Positions 52,077-60,843 of a stretch of 64,000 nucleotides of DNA are shown piece after piece. Made by a program: the position numbers and the translations under genes. Every line of letters starts with the position of its first letter. Positions within the stretch are counted from its first letter, which is position 1. The notes under the pieces are model-generated. The model was not told the DNA's origin and did not search any database. It saw nothing but the letters and a program-made list of their open reading frames with translations. This DNA comes from Geobacter sp. AOG2 (GTDB lineage Bacteria; Desulfobacterota; Desulfuromonadia; Geobacterales; Pseudopelobacteraceae): positions 1,210,049 through 1,274,048 of the forward strand of contig NZ_BLJA01000001.1 in NCBI RefSeq assembly GCF_019972295.1, given 5' to 3'.

Positions 52077-52272
52077 TGCACACCTCCTTTGCCGGCTGTT
52101 GGTAACGCGTCCTCCCGAACCGGCTTGTGCTCTACTTCTTAGATTTATTATACGCCTGTTTTTGCAATTCAGATGGTGCTATTTGCCGAAGTCGGCGCAC
52201 CCGTGGGGGATACTAACCGTGGCACTACAAAATCGTTTACTTTACCCGGTCGTTTGCATATCATATTTCTCC

Positions 52273-52734
52273 ATGTTTATGCCGGGAACCGTCGATATCC
52301 GCCCCATGACCACAACCGACCTGGACAGCGTGCTGGCCATCGAACAGGCCTCATTTCCCCATCCCTGGCGCTATGAACATTTCCTGCACGAACTGTCGTC
52401 GCCCTATTCATTTCCGTTCGTCGCTGTAATAGGAGGCGCGGTGAGCGGCTATGTGTGTCTGATGTCGCTTTTCGAAGAGGCCCAAATCCTGGACATTGTC
52501 GTTTCGCCGCAGCTGCGGGGTCGGGGTATTGCCCGGGCCCTTTTGGAACATGCCGTTGCCATCGCCCGGGCGAGGCAGGCCGAGATCATGACACTAGAGG
52601 TCCGCGCCTCAAACAGGACCGCCATCGCCCTTTACGAGCGGTTCGGCTTCTCCCGGACCGGAATACGGCCGAAGTACTACGAAGGCGTGGAGGACGCGCT
52701 GCTGATGGAAAAATCACTCTCAACAGGTTGTTGA
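52273..52734 (+). CDS. rimI: RimI-like protein N-alpha-acetyltransferase (GNAT)
   Basis: The GNAT protein has IRPMTTTDLDSVLAIEQASF PHPW at the start. The acetyl-CoA loop is SPQLRGRGIARALLEHA (Q-x-x-G-x-G/A), and NRTAIALYERFGFSRTGIRPKYYEG is typical of RimI, which acetylates the N-terminus of ribosomal protein S18. Start 52273 (MFMPGTVD) is a choice without a clear ribosome site; the frame is open to 52099. The last codons and the stop lie inside a MITE-like repeat, which gives the unusual tail STGC. Confidence 0.88.
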   Translation: MFMPGTVDIRPMTTTDLDSVLAIEQASFPHPWRYEHFLHELSSPYSFPFVAVIGGAVSGYVCLMSLFEEAQILDIVVSPQLRGRGIARALLEHAVAIARARQAEIMTLEVRASNRTAIALYERFGFSRTGIRPKYYEGVEDALLMEKSLSTGC

Positions 52735-52846
52735 AAAACAGCCATCTCGCCGCCATCCTCGAAAGCCTCCTTGTGCGGCGTAGCGCTGCTACGCCTCCGC
52801 GGGGCTTCCTGCGGAGGCGACGATCTGACTATTTTTGAACAACCTG
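52724..52846 (+). mobile_element. MITE-like repeat, copy B
   Basis: This 123-bp element is inverted relative to copy A (50045-50168). Termini are CAGGTTGTTGAAAAACAG and TATTTTTGAACAACCTGG. Two internal hairpins overlap by 2 nt: GCGTAGC-GCT-GCTACGC (52778-52794) and GCCTCCGC...GCGGAGGC (52793-52818). It provides the rimI stop codon and lies before pyrK. No coding capacity. Confidence 0.8.
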
Positions 52847-52879
52847 GGTGTTTCAACAACTTGCTAAGGAGACTGTTAA

Positions 52880-53698
52880 ATGCAGTTCAAATCTATGATC
52901 ATTTCCAACGTGGAGGTTTCGCCCGGCTACTGGCGCATGCGCATGACCGCGCCTCCCGAGTTGCCCGCCGCCCAACCGGGTCAGTTCGTGATGGTGCGAG
53001 TGAACGAGGCCATCGACCCGCTTCTGCGGCGTCCTTTCGGCATCTTCGATGTGGGCATCCATACCCCGGCTCAGACCGGCGCAGCGCCTCAGCCCTACCT
53101 GGAGATGCTGTACCGGGTGGTGGGGAAGGCGACCTCCATGCTGTCGGCGCTGCATGAAACCGATCTGCTGGATATTCTCGGCCCCCTGGGAAAGGGGTTT
53201 AATTTAGGCTCTCCCGAGGAGGAAAAGATGATCGTTGGGGGAGGCGTTGGGCTGGCGCCGCTCTACCTTTTGGCCAAGGAATTGGTGAAACAGTCGTCGG
53301 TGAGGCTCTTTGTCGGGGGCCGGACGCGGGACGACATCCTCTGCATTACGGAGTTTGAACGCCTGGGGGTGGAGTGCTACGTAGCTACCGAAGACGGGTC
53401 TCTGGGAGAAAGCGGCTTGGTTACCGAGGCTCTGATCAGACGGTTGGCTGCTTGCGATGGCAAGCCACGCATTTTCGCTTGCGGCCCTCATGGCATGTTG
53501 AACGCCGTGGCCGGTATTGCCGCCCAAGGGGGTATCCCCTGCCAAGTCTCTCTTGAGGGGTACATGGCCTGCGGCATGGGGGCCTGTCTGGGGTGCGTCA
53601 CCCCCGGTCATCGCCACTCCGGCGAAGCCCCCGATTATCGCTGCGTCTGCGCCGATGGACCGGTCTTTGACGCTACCGAACTGAAGTGGGAGGCCTGA
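52880..53698 (+). CDS. pyrK: Dihydroorotate dehydrogenase B, electron-transfer subunit
   Basis: PyrK transfers electrons from the PyrD flavin to NAD+. The 272-residue protein has an FAD domain ([22 protein letters not shown]), an NAD domain ([20 protein letters not shown] ... [11 protein letters not shown]) and a C-terminal [2Fe-2S] site ([14 protein letters not shown] ... CVCADGPVF). AAGGAGA precedes the ATG. It lies 2 nt before pyrD, the usual pyrK-pyrD arrangement. Confidence 0.96.
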   Translation: MQFKSMIISNVEVSPGYWRMRMTAPPELPAAQPGQFVMVRVNEAIDPLLRRPFGIFDVGIHTPAQTGAAPQPYLEMLYRVVGKATSMLSALHETDLLDILGPLGKGFNLGSPEEEKMIVGGGVGLAPLYLLAKELVKQSSVRLFVGGRTRDDILCITEFERLGVECYVATEDGSLGESGLVTEALIRRLAACDGKPRIFACGPHGMLNAVAGIAAQGGIPCQVSLEGYMACGMGACLGCVTPGHRHSGEAPDYRCVCADGPVFDATELKWEA

Positions 53699-53700
53699 CC

Positions 53701-54615
53701 ATGAAACCTGACCTGTCTGTCACTATCGCCGGACTGGAGTTGCGCAACCCGGTTATGACCGCCTCGGGCACCTTTGGCTATGGAGAGGAATTTGCGGAAT
53801 ACGTGGACCTTGAGGCTATCGGCGCCTTCGTGACGAAAGGGCTGTCACTCAAGCCGCGTGCCGGCAACCCCACTCCGCGCATCGTGGAGACGCCGGGCGG
53901 CATGTTGAACGCCATCGGCCTGCAGAACGTAGGCATCGACGCTTTTACCGAGAAAAAGGTCCCCTTTCTCCGCACGGTAGCCACCCCGGCCATTGCCAAT
54001 TTCTTCGGTAATACCATTGATGAGTACGCCGAGATGGCCCGTCGCCTGGACGCCATCCCGGAAGTCGCCGGTCTGGAAGTGAACATTTCCTGCCCCAATG
54101 TCAAGCAAGGGGGAATCGTCTTTGGTACCGACCCCCGGTGCGCCTTCGAGGTGGTCACGGCCTGCCGCGAGGCAACCATCAAGCCGCTGATCGTCAAGCT
54201 TTCGCCCAACGTCACGGATATCGTCTCCATGGCCAGGGCCTGCGCCGATGCGGGTGCCGACGCCCTGTCGCTGATCAACACCCTGACCGGCATGGCCATC
54301 GACCTGGATCGCCGCCGGCCGGTACTGGCCAACATCACCGGTGGCCTCTCGGGGCCGGCCGTCAAGCCTGTGGCATTGCGCATGGTCTGGCAGGTGGCGC
54401 AGGCGGTCGCCTTGCCGATCATTGGTATCGGCGGCATCATGAACGCCCGCGATGCCCTGGAATTTATTCTTGTCGGGGCGACAGCCGTGCAGGTCGGAAC
54501 TGCCAGTTTTATCAATCCGGGTGCTGCCCAGGCAATTGTCGCCGGCATGGAAACCTGGTTGGCCGAGAACGGTGTTGGGGATGTGAAGAGCCTGATCGGA
54601 GCGCTGGAGATCTGA
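53701..54615 (+). CDS. pyrD: Dihydroorotate dehydrogenase B, catalytic subunit
   Basis: This FMN enzyme oxidises dihydroorotate to orotate in pyrimidine synthesis. The 304-residue class 1B protein begins [19 protein letters not shown]. It has [11 protein letters not shown], the catalytic cysteine in [14 protein letters not shown], and [19 protein letters not shown]. The start at 53701 directly follows the pyrK stop; an in-frame codon at 53686 lies inside pyrK. With pyrK it forms a heterotetramer using NAD+. Confidence 0.96.
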   Translation: MKPDLSVTIAGLELRNPVMTASGTFGYGEEFAEYVDLEAIGAFVTKGLSLKPRAGNPTPRIVETPGGMLNAIGLQNVGIDAFTEKKVPFLRTVATPAIANFFGNTIDEYAEMARRLDAIPEVAGLEVNISCPNVKQGGIVFGTDPRCAFEVVTACREATIKPLIVKLSPNVTDIVSMARACADAGADALSLINTLTGMAIDLDRRRPVLANITGGLSGPAVKPVALRMVWQVAQAVALPIIGIGGIMNARDALEFILVGATAVQVGTASFINPGAAQAIVAGMETWLAENGVGDVKSLIGALEI

Positions 54616-54714
54616 AAGGTTGCTGAAAAGCTGTTACGGAGAGCCGTCTGTGGCGTTCACGGTACTCACAATCTCGGCTCCGGGCGGCTTCCTCACGACG
54701 TTTCTCAACAGCCT
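54614..54714. repeat. Diverged MITE-like repeat, copy C
   Basis: The ends AGGTTGCTGAAAAGC and AGGCTGTTGAGAAACG (reverse complement of the right end) resemble the termini of copies A and B, but the interior differs (GGAGCCGAGATTGTGAGTACC). It begins at the pyrD stop codon and lies between the convergent pyrD and GGDEF genes. It may be a related family or an old copy. Confidence 0.5.
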
Positions 54715-54730
54715 GCTGACTCGGGGCGTC

Positions 54731-56773
54731 TCATGAGGCAAAGGCGTAGTTGTTTTTTGCACCTTGCTTGATACGGTACATGGCCATGTCGGCCATGTTC
54801 ATAAGGGTGTCAACGGCATCGCCATCCTGGGGAAAGGTGCTGATGCCGATACTGGCCCCTACACGACACTCAATCCCTTTGAGCCGGAAGGGCACCGCAA
54901 GGAGAGCCAGCATCTTGTCCGCCACCTGAGTGATATGGCCAGGATCGGCAACATCCAGCAGCATGACTGCAAATTCGTCTCCACCCATCCGTGCAACCGT
55001 ATCCGAGTCCCTGACACACCCTGCCAGGCGTCGGGCAGTTTCCTGCAACAACGCATCGCCGCTGTCATGCCCGTAGGTGTCGTTGATATCCTTGAAGCCG
55101 TCCAGATCCACAAACATTAGAGCGAATCCCGTGTTACTCCTTTTGCCATGGGCCAGTGCCTGCCCGATCCTGTCGAAGAAGAGCGCCCTGTTGGGCAAGC
55201 CGGTCAACTCGTCATGATGGGCCATGTGGTCCAGCTTTTCCTGCAGCATCTTGCGTTCGGTGATATCCTCTTTAATGGCGATGAAATTGGTGAGTTCACC
55301 CTGAGGATTCCAGATGGGGGCGATGGTGGCATGTTCCCAAAACAGTTCGTCGTTTTTTTTCTTGTTCAGAAACTCCCCATGCCAGAGTCCTCCGGAAAGG
55401 ATGGTATTCCAGAGGTCGCCGTAGAATTCGGGCGTCAGGATGCTGCCTCGTAGGATACGAGGGTTCTGGCCGACGACCTCTTCCGCCGTATAGCCGGTAA
55501 GCTCGCAGAACTTGGGGTTTACATACTCGATCTCACCAGTGGTATCGGTTATTACGATTGATACCGGGCTTTGAATAATGGCGGCCGACAACTTGCGCAA
55601 CTTTTCCTCTGCCTTGTCGCGCAACTGCATCTGGTCGTTGAGCGCCACGTTAAGGGAGTGGAAGCGGATTGCCACCGCCGAAACGGCGATGATGATGGCC
55701 ATGCCGCCGGCCAAGGCCCCGTAAAGCCAATCAGGGAGCCGCGGCAGCTCGCCGGAATAGAGAAAGCTTTTCAGGGGAAACGGTTTTGATGCCGGGATGA
55801 CCCCCAACCGGGAATAGGTATCAACTATGTGCTGCCAACGGCCAGGATTCATATAGCCAATCTCGACCAAGTCGGGTCTGATCAGTTTCCTTATTTCCTT
55901 CGCTTCGTAATTGAGCTGCGCCCTGGTGAGGTGGCTGGTGTTGTAACGTTTCAGGATGAGGTCGATCATTTCGTCCTGATGCTCCAACGCATATTTCCAG
56001 CCGCGCAGGCTTGCGTCGCGGAATTGCCGTACCGTCTCGGGCTGCTTTTGTACCATGTCCTGGCGGGTGAAAAGCGTGTCGCCATAGAAATCTATTCCGC
56101 TCTGCTCGGGATAGATGATGTCGTAAGCAATTTTTCGCTTGTCGAGTTGGAAGGGTTCGGTCGTGCTGTAGACGGAGACTGCGTCTACCTCCCCGTTCAG
56201 GAGTTTGTCGAGGGAGAATTCGTGGGGCACGGCCTTTATTGCGTCGCCAGCCACACCCTCCGCCCTGAGAAGCGCCATAATCTCAGTCGTCATAGGGTCA
56301 AGCATGACCCGTTTTCCCGCCAGATCATGTACGTTTCTTATGTGGTTTTCGCTGAGGGCAAGTAAGCACAGGGGCGAATGTTGCAGGATAGCGGCAAGGG
56401 CCACGACCGGTTTTCCCTTTGCCCGTAACAGGACGAGAGAGCTGTCTCCCACCCCGAATTGGGCGTCTCCGCTGAGGACAGTCTCTGCGGGAACGACCCC
56501 CTGAGTCGCCTCACGGAGCGTTACCATAAGTCCGGCATCGCGGTAGTACCCTTTTTCAATGGCAGCGTAATAACCGGCAAACTGGAACTGGTGTTTCCAC
56601 TTCAATTGAAGGGTAATCGGCGTTAGGGTGGTAGTGCCGGCCAGGAGCGGTGTGGAGGGGAGAAAAAATAGGAAAAGTGTCGTCAGGATTATGCTGCGAC
56701 GCAGGGCGTTCAGGAACGATGAAAAGGATCTCGCCGGACAGGGGGCAATCAGGAAACGCCTCGTCATGGACAC
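54731..56773 (-). CDS. NMT1-like solute-binding / PAS / GGDEF diguanylate cyclase
   Basis: The 680-residue membrane sensor has a signal segment (ILTTLFLFFLPSTPLLAG). A ThiY/NMT1-type binding domain follows (ITLQLKWKHQFQFAGYYAAIEKGYYRDAGL, about residues 55-300). A TM helix is at about 350-372 (LYGALAGGMAIIIAVSAVAIRF), a PAS domain at about 390-510 (VSIVITDTTGEIEYVNPKFCELTGY) and a GGDEF domain at the end. The active site is GGDEF at 597-601, with inhibitory-site RDSD five residues upstream. It probably makes c-di-GMP in response to a periplasmic pyrimidine-like or sulfonate-like ligand. The ligand is unknown. Confidence 0.92.
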   Translation of the reverse strand: MSMTRRFLIAPCPARSFSSFLNALRRSIILTTLFLFFLPSTPLLAGTTTLTPITLQLKWKHQFQFAGYYAAIEKGYYRDAGLMVTLREATQGVVPAETVLSGDAQFGVGDSSLVLLRAKGKPVVALAAILQHSPLCLLALSENHIRNVHDLAGKRVMLDPMTTEIMALLRAEGVAGDAIKAVPHEFSLDKLLNGEVDAVSVYSTTEPFQLDKRKIAYDIIYPEQSGIDFYGDTLFTRQDMVQKQPETVRQFRDASLRGWKYALEHQDEMIDLILKRYNTSHLTRAQLNYEAKEIRKLIRPDLVEIGYMNPGRWQHIVDTYSRLGVIPASKPFPLKSFLYSGELPRLPDWLYGALAGGMAIIIAVSAVAIRFHSLNVALNDQMQLRDKAEEKLRKLSAAIIQSPVSIVITDTTGEIEYVNPKFCELTGYTAEEVVGQNPRILRGSILTPEFYGDLWNTILSGGLWHGEFLNKKKNDELFWEHATIAPIWNPQGELTNFIAIKEDITERKMLQEKLDHMAHHDELTGLPNRALFFDRIGQALAHGKRSNTGFALMFVDLDGFKDINDTYGHDSGDALLQETARRLAGCVRDSDTVARMGGDEFAVMLLDVADPGHITQVADKMLALLAVPFRLKGIECRVGASIGISTFPQDGDAVDTLMNMADMAMYRIKQGAKNNYAFAS

Positions 56774-57306
56774 TCCAGAAACCAGTTTCTCTGTAAATTG
56801 AGTCTGCGTGATTGACAGTATATTACTACCCGTAATGATTTTGCATAAAGTTGAGCTAAAAAGTTAACTATAACGTCCCAAAGCATTAATGTGAAGTATT
56901 TTATGTGGTATTCCGTGATGGGTAAACTTGACGGTGTCGCCCATCGGGTTGCTTGAGTCGGTCAACAGATTTTTCGATAAATTTTGTATGTAGTCAATGA
57001 CTCCTTTCGCTTGGTGAAGACTTAAGTCATCTCCAGGTGTTGCGTTTCACCAATACCTCCGTTTAGGGTGGCGAATTTTATGGATAATGTGCCAATCTGC
57101 ATATAGCATGAATCGGCATGGAAGATCTCACGTAATTTGCTCGAGAGTTTATAAGGTCCAAAAGAGTGTTTTGACCAGGAAACCTATGACCGTGGGTATG
57201 GACGAACTAGTCGCTTGACAAGCGGATTGCTAATGAGGATTATTCGAGCTGATTTGGAATGACCAAGCCAGGCCGTCGAAGTCTGCGCCCATTTTAGGAG
57301 GCTGTC
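56774..57306. other. Intergenic region, no gene recognised
   Basis: The 533 nt between the divergently arranged GGDEF and TraB-like genes are A/T-rich on the left side. They hold no supported ORF, RNA gene or repeat. Promoters for both flanking genes must lie here, but I could not single out a convincing pair of -35/-10 boxes. Confidence 0.4.
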
Positions 57307-57912
57307 ATGCGTACAACAATATCGTTGCTTTGTGCCGTTATGCTGTTTGTCTCCGGTTGCGTTGGGATGCCCGCCTTTCGGGAAGCCCGACCCAAGGCTG
57401 TATCGGGTTACGTTCCGGTGGGGGTCATGCCGGCGTCGCTGATTGCCGGGGGCTACTATGCCGCCGGAGAGGACGTCAAGCCTTCTCCCACGCTTTTCAG
57501 GATCAACAGCCTGGAGTTTCTGCCCCCCCGGATCGTGGACGAGGTGGCGGGTTGCTATGTGGTGGCGGAGGGGCGTGGCGATCTTGCCACGGAGCGGGTC
57601 TACTACCGTTTGTCCACCCTTGCCTGTGTAACGAAGGACAAGGCGAAGGTCATCAACCTGAACATTACGGGTTACATTGCCTCCCCCGATGGCAGAAGCG
57701 GCCTGACCGGCCTGGTGAAACAACCGGTCGCGGCGGCCCAGTTCGAAAAGATCGTGCGCCAGTTGTGCGACGAACGCAATGAAGAGATGAATACGTTTGA
57801 AGCCGAATTGGTCCGCCGCTTGATGCCGTTCCTGGATGTGGCCCCCGGCCAGCAGGTATCGGTGATTGTCACGAAGAACGCCAAATACGCCGCCTGGTCG
57901 GAGGATGAATAA
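57307..57912 (+). CDS. Stand-alone TraB-like lipoprotein
   Basis: The 201-residue protein has a lipoprotein signal (TISLLCAVMLFVSGC). The middle resembles the C-terminal part of F-type conjugation protein TraB (VirB10 class): YVVAEGRGDLATERVYYRL, TLACVTKDKAKVINLNITGYI and DGRSGLTGLVKQ. Known TraB proteins are about twice as long, with a cytoplasmic anchor and proline-rich region, which are missing here. AGGAGG precedes the ATG. No other conjugation gene is present in the window. The next gene is an MFS transporter 76 nt downstream. It may be a domesticated remnant or part of an unknown envelope structure. Confidence 0.65.
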   Translation: MRTTISLLCAVMLFVSGCVGMPAFREARPKAVSGYVPVGVMPASLIAGGYYAAGEDVKPSPTLFRINSLEFLPPRIVDEVAGCYVVAEGRGDLATERVYYRLSTLACVTKDKAKVINLNITGYIASPDGRSGLTGLVKQPVAAAQFEKIVRQLCDERNEEMNTFEAELVRRLMPFLDVAPGQQVSVIVTKNAKYAAWSEDE

Positions 57913-57988
57913 TCGGCCACTTCCCACCGTCCCGCAACCGCCCCCTCAACAACCCCAGACCTGAAACCAACGGATCGAGTATTCACGC

Positions 57989-59242
57989 GTGATTGACTTC
58001 AAACTGTTTACCGCCCGCCGCGACCGCGCCGCCGCCATGCCCTTCATCATGCTGACCGTGCTGATTGACATGGTGTCCATCGGCCTTATCATCCCGGTGT
58101 TGCCAACCCTGGTGGGCGGCTTCACCAGCTCCCAGGCGGACCAAGCCTTCTGGTACGGGGTGGTGGTATTCGCCTTCGGTATCGCCAACTTTTTGGGTTC
58201 GCCCATCCTGGGGGGGCTGTCCGACGCCCACGGCCGCCGCCCCCTGCTGCTGCTTGGTTTCTGCGGCCTGGGCCTCAATTTTTTCGCCACCGGTCTTGCC
58301 ACGGCGCTCTGGATGCTGATCGCGGTGAGGTTGGTGGGGGGCGCCATGCAGGCCAACGCGGCTGTGGCCAGCGCCTATGTGGCGGACATCACCCTGCCCG
58401 AGGAGCGGGCAAAGCGTTTTGGGCTTCTGGGCGCCATGTTCGGCGCCGGCTTCATCATCGGGCCGGTCATGGGCGGGCTGTTGGGCGCCATCTCTATCCA
58501 GCTCCCCTTTTTCGTGGCAGGCGGCCTGGCCATGATCAACTGGCTCTACGGCTTTTTCGTGTTGCCCGAATCGCTCCCTCCCGAGCGGCGGCGGCCATTC
58601 CACTGGAGGCAGGCCAACCCGCTGGCATCCCTGCGCGCCCTGGCCCAATTGCACGGCGTGGGCCGACTGGTGGCGGTGCTTGCCCTGAGCGGCCTGGCCC
58701 AGTTCGTAATGATGACCACGTGGGTGCTGTACACCACCTTCAAGTTTGGTTGGGGGCCGCGGGAAAACGGGTGGTCCCTGGCGGCGGTGGGTATCATGTC
58801 CCTGATCGTGCAGGGCTTTCTGCTGGGCCGTCTGTTGAAACGCTTCAGCCCCCGCCGCCTGGCGGTCGCGGGGCTCATGTCCTCGTCCGTGGCCTTTGTG
58901 GCGTGGGGTGCAGCCACCCAGGGGTGGATGATGTACGCGGTAATCTTCCTGAACATACTCGGCTTCACCATTACAGCGGCGTTCCAGAGTATCATCTCCA
59001 GTGCCGCAGATCCCCACAGCCAGGGGCAGGCACTGGGGGCGGTCAGCTCCCTGAATAGCCTGACGGCGGTGGTGGCTCCCCTGTGCGGCGCGCCGCTGTT
59101 GGCGGCGGTGTCCCACCTGCCTCGTGGGGATTGGCGCATCGGCGCGCCGTTCTATTTCTGCGCCGCTCTCCAGGCGACGTCGCTGGCGCTGGCGTATTTC
59201 CATTTTCGCCACGAACGGGAACAGCGAGGGGCTGAGGAATGA
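57989..59242 (+). CDS. MFS transporter, TetA-like
   Basis: The 417-residue protein has 12 predicted membrane segments, beginning ITVLIDMVSIGLIIPVLP-like, and the loop 2-3 signature GGLSDAHGRRPLLLLG. RLVGGAMQANAAVASAYVADI matches the TCR/Tet drug:proton antiporter subgroup. The start is a GTG at 57989; a strong ribosome site is missing and M17 is a possible alternative. G/C content is high. The substrate cannot be predicted. Confidence 0.9.
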   Translation: MIDFKLFTARRDRAAAMPFIMLTVLIDMVSIGLIIPVLPTLVGGFTSSQADQAFWYGVVVFAFGIANFLGSPILGGLSDAHGRRPLLLLGFCGLGLNFFATGLATALWMLIAVRLVGGAMQANAAVASAYVADITLPEERAKRFGLLGAMFGAGFIIGPVMGGLLGAISIQLPFFVAGGLAMINWLYGFFVLPESLPPERRRPFHWRQANPLASLRALAQLHGVGRLVAVLALSGLAQFVMMTTWVLYTTFKFGWGPRENGWSLAAVGIMSLIVQGFLLGRLLKRFSPRRLAVAGLMSSSVAFVAWGAATQGWMMYAVIFLNILGFTITAAFQSIISSAADPHSQGQALGAVSSLNSLTAVVAPLCGAPLLAAVSHLPRGDWRIGAPFYFCAALQATSLALAYFHFRHEREQRGAEE

Positions 59243-59352
59243 AAGGTCGAGGTACCCCTAAGCAGATCAATGGGTTCAAAGATTGGTATTGGTCGAGAGG
59301 GTGGGGATGGAAGAACAGCCGTAGGAATAAAAATAAAATTCAGGTCATTGAC

Positions 59353-59383
59353 AAAAGGGGGCATCCACCGGATGCCCCCTTTT
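59353..59383. terminator. Bidirectional terminator
   Basis: AAAAGGGGGCATCC and GGATGCCCCCTTTT pair over 14 bp with a 3-nt loop. Symmetric A and T ends allow use from both sides: by the MFS gene (plus) and the small secreted protein gene (minus). Confidence 0.92.
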
Positions 59384-59409
59384 GTGTAAGCTGCCCAGAC
59401 GGTGCGTGG

Positions 59410-59790
59410 TTACCTGACCCGCTTGACGGTCACGCCGCCGGTAATGGCGTTGCCCAACTGGTCCACATACTTGGCGTCCGTCACGGCTAGTGTGCCGACC
59501 TGCGTGCCGCTTACGGTGATCGTGGTCTTGTTGACGCCGCTCAGGTCCACCACGGCGAAGCGGACGCTACTCGTGCCGTCGCCGGCCGCAGCCGCGGTTT
59601 TGCTGCACGAGTAGACGGGGTCTGTCGGCGTCCGAAGCCCCTGGAGTACGAACTGAGAACCGCCGGCGCCAGGACTGTTGATCGTTAGTTGGAGGGAAAC
59701 GGTCTTTGCCGTCGCGGCGTTAGCCGCCGGGATTTCGCCGGCGCCGTACACGGCTGTGGCGAGAAGGAGTGCATATACTGCCTTTTTCAT
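59410..59790 (-). CDS. Small secreted protein of unknown function
   Basis: The 126-residue protein has a clear signal peptide (KKAVYALLLATAVYGAGEIPAANA) and a mature part rich in Thr, Val and Gly (KTVSLQLTINSPGAGG, VLQGLRTPTDPVYSC, TTITVSGTQVGTLAVTDAKYVD). It is predicted to be beta-rich. GGAGGT precedes ATG 59790; the frame is open to 59859 without a ribosome site. A single mature cysteine is present. I do not recognise the family. Confidence 0.75.
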   Translation of the reverse strand: MKKAVYALLLATAVYGAGEIPAANAATAKTVSLQLTINSPGAGGSQFVLQGLRTPTDPVYSCSKTAAAAGDGTSSVRFAVVDLSGVNKTTITVSGTQVGTLAVTDAKYVDQLGNAITGGVTVKRVR

Positions 59791-60024
59791 GGAAACCTCC
59801 ACATGTTTTCGGGTGCGGACAGGTGATCTGGATGGGATAAATGTTTTAATGTGTCCCAACCTCGAAGGAGTTGGCTTTGAGGCGCAACTGTTTATCCCAT
59901 CATAGCCCTCTGGTGGAAAAAATCTGTGAGACAGCGCACAATTTTGTACATTGGCTGGGGAGGATGGGACAGGAATTACGCAAAAAACCCTAAAAATGTT
60001 ACAATAAATATAAAGGGTTTGGTC

Positions 60025-60052
60025 TTGACTCGGCCTCGGGAAGGTGTACTCT
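60025..60052 (+). promoter_or_regulatory. Sigma-70 type promoter for the RRDE-repeat protein gene
   Basis: TTGACT (60025-60030) and TACTCT (60047-60052, preceded by TG) are 16 nt apart. They lie about 55 nt before the ATG at 60108. Plausible but not near-consensus at -10. Confidence 0.45.
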
Positions 60053-60107
60053 TTATAAAAAGCGATCAGTAATTGCTCACTACGGGACTACAGAAGAGGG
60101 AGGTTTT

Positions 60108-60698
60108 ATGAAAAAAGTGTTGGCGGTTGCTGCGGCAGTGGTCCTCCTACAGGCCGCCTCAGCGGCCCAAGCAGGTATATCTTTCAGTATCAACGTGGGA
60201 GGACCGCCGGTAGTCGTCGCCCAACCCCCCGATTTTCTCTACCCGCCCGAATTGGGCTTCGGCGTGGCTGTTGGTGTGCCCTACGACATGTTCTACCTCT
60301 CCAACGCCTACTTCATCTTCCGGGGAGGGGGCTGGTACCGCACCGACTATTACGGCGGCCCTTGGATAAAGGTGCGGCCGCGGGAACTCCCCCCCGAACT
60401 CCGCCGCTACCGGATGAGACGGATTCATGAATTCCGCGACCGGGAATACCGTATGTATTCGAGGGACCGGAATAGCTACCGGGGTAGATATTTCCGGCCG
60501 ACAGGAGAGCGGCGGGAAGAACACCGTGAGATGAGAGAACAGCGCCGCGATGAACGTCGGGATATGAAAGAACTGCGACGCGATGAGCATCAGCAGATGA
60601 AGGAACAGCGCCGCGACGAGCACCAGCAGATGAAGGAACAGCGTCGGGAGATGAAAGACGAACGCCGCGACGAGCGCGGGGGCGGCGACCGGCGCTAG
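60108..60698 (+). CDS. Secreted protein with charged Arg/Asp/Glu repeat tail
   Basis: The 196-residue protein has a signal peptide (VLAVAAAVVLLQAASAAQA) and a glycine/tyrosine-rich mature core (ELGFGVAVGVPYDMFYLSNAY ... GGGWYRTDYYGGPW). The C-terminal 60 residues are a tandem 11-residue repeat (MKEQRRDEHQQ and variants). The core resembles small periplasmic YXWGXW-type proteins of Geobacter relatives. The repeat tail is probably a long charged helix. GAGGGAGG precedes the ATG. No function is known. Confidence 0.82.
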   Translation: MKKVLAVAAAVVLLQAASAAQAGISFSINVGGPPVVVAQPPDFLYPPELGFGVAVGVPYDMFYLSNAYFIFRGGGWYRTDYYGGPWIKVRPRELPPELRRYRMRRIHEFRDREYRMYSRDRNSYRGRYFRPTGERREEHREMREQRRDERRDMKELRRDEHQQMKEQRRDEHQQMKEQRREMKDERRDERGGGDRR

Positions 60699-60714
60699 CA
60701 AATCCATGCTGCGA

Positions 60715-60757
60715 TAAAAAACAGGGGGTCAGGCAGACAAAAGCTTGGCCCCCTGTT
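60715..60757. terminator. Hairpin terminator between convergent genes
   Basis: AACAGGGGG (60720-60728) pairs with CCCCCTGTT (60749-60757). On the minus strand it is followed by TTTTTT, so it best serves the gene at 60844-61083; on the plus strand the U tract is poor. Confidence 0.7.
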
Positions 60758-60843
60758 CGTTTGGCCGTTCCGGGGACGCAAAAAGGCCAGATACCCTTTA
60801 AGGGTTCCGGCCCGGTTGTTGTACGAGGCTTGCTTATTTTTCG

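Noticed and set aside
50045..52846. Composite transposon carrying the merA-like gene
   Set aside because: The flanking repeats are only about 124 bp, encode no transposase and each sits exactly at a gene end; rimI is a housekeeping gene. MITE-like elements explain it better.
57983..59212. 409-codon open frame antisense to the MFS transporter
   Set aside because: Extremely Gln/His/Arg-rich translation, typical of reading a membrane-protein gene backwards.
60762..60843. c-di-GMP (GEMM) riboswitch suggested by GGGGACGCAAAAAGGCC
   Set aside because: The rest of the GEMM consensus (paired P1b/P2 arms, GNRA loop and receptor) is missing, and no gene starts downstream on that strand.
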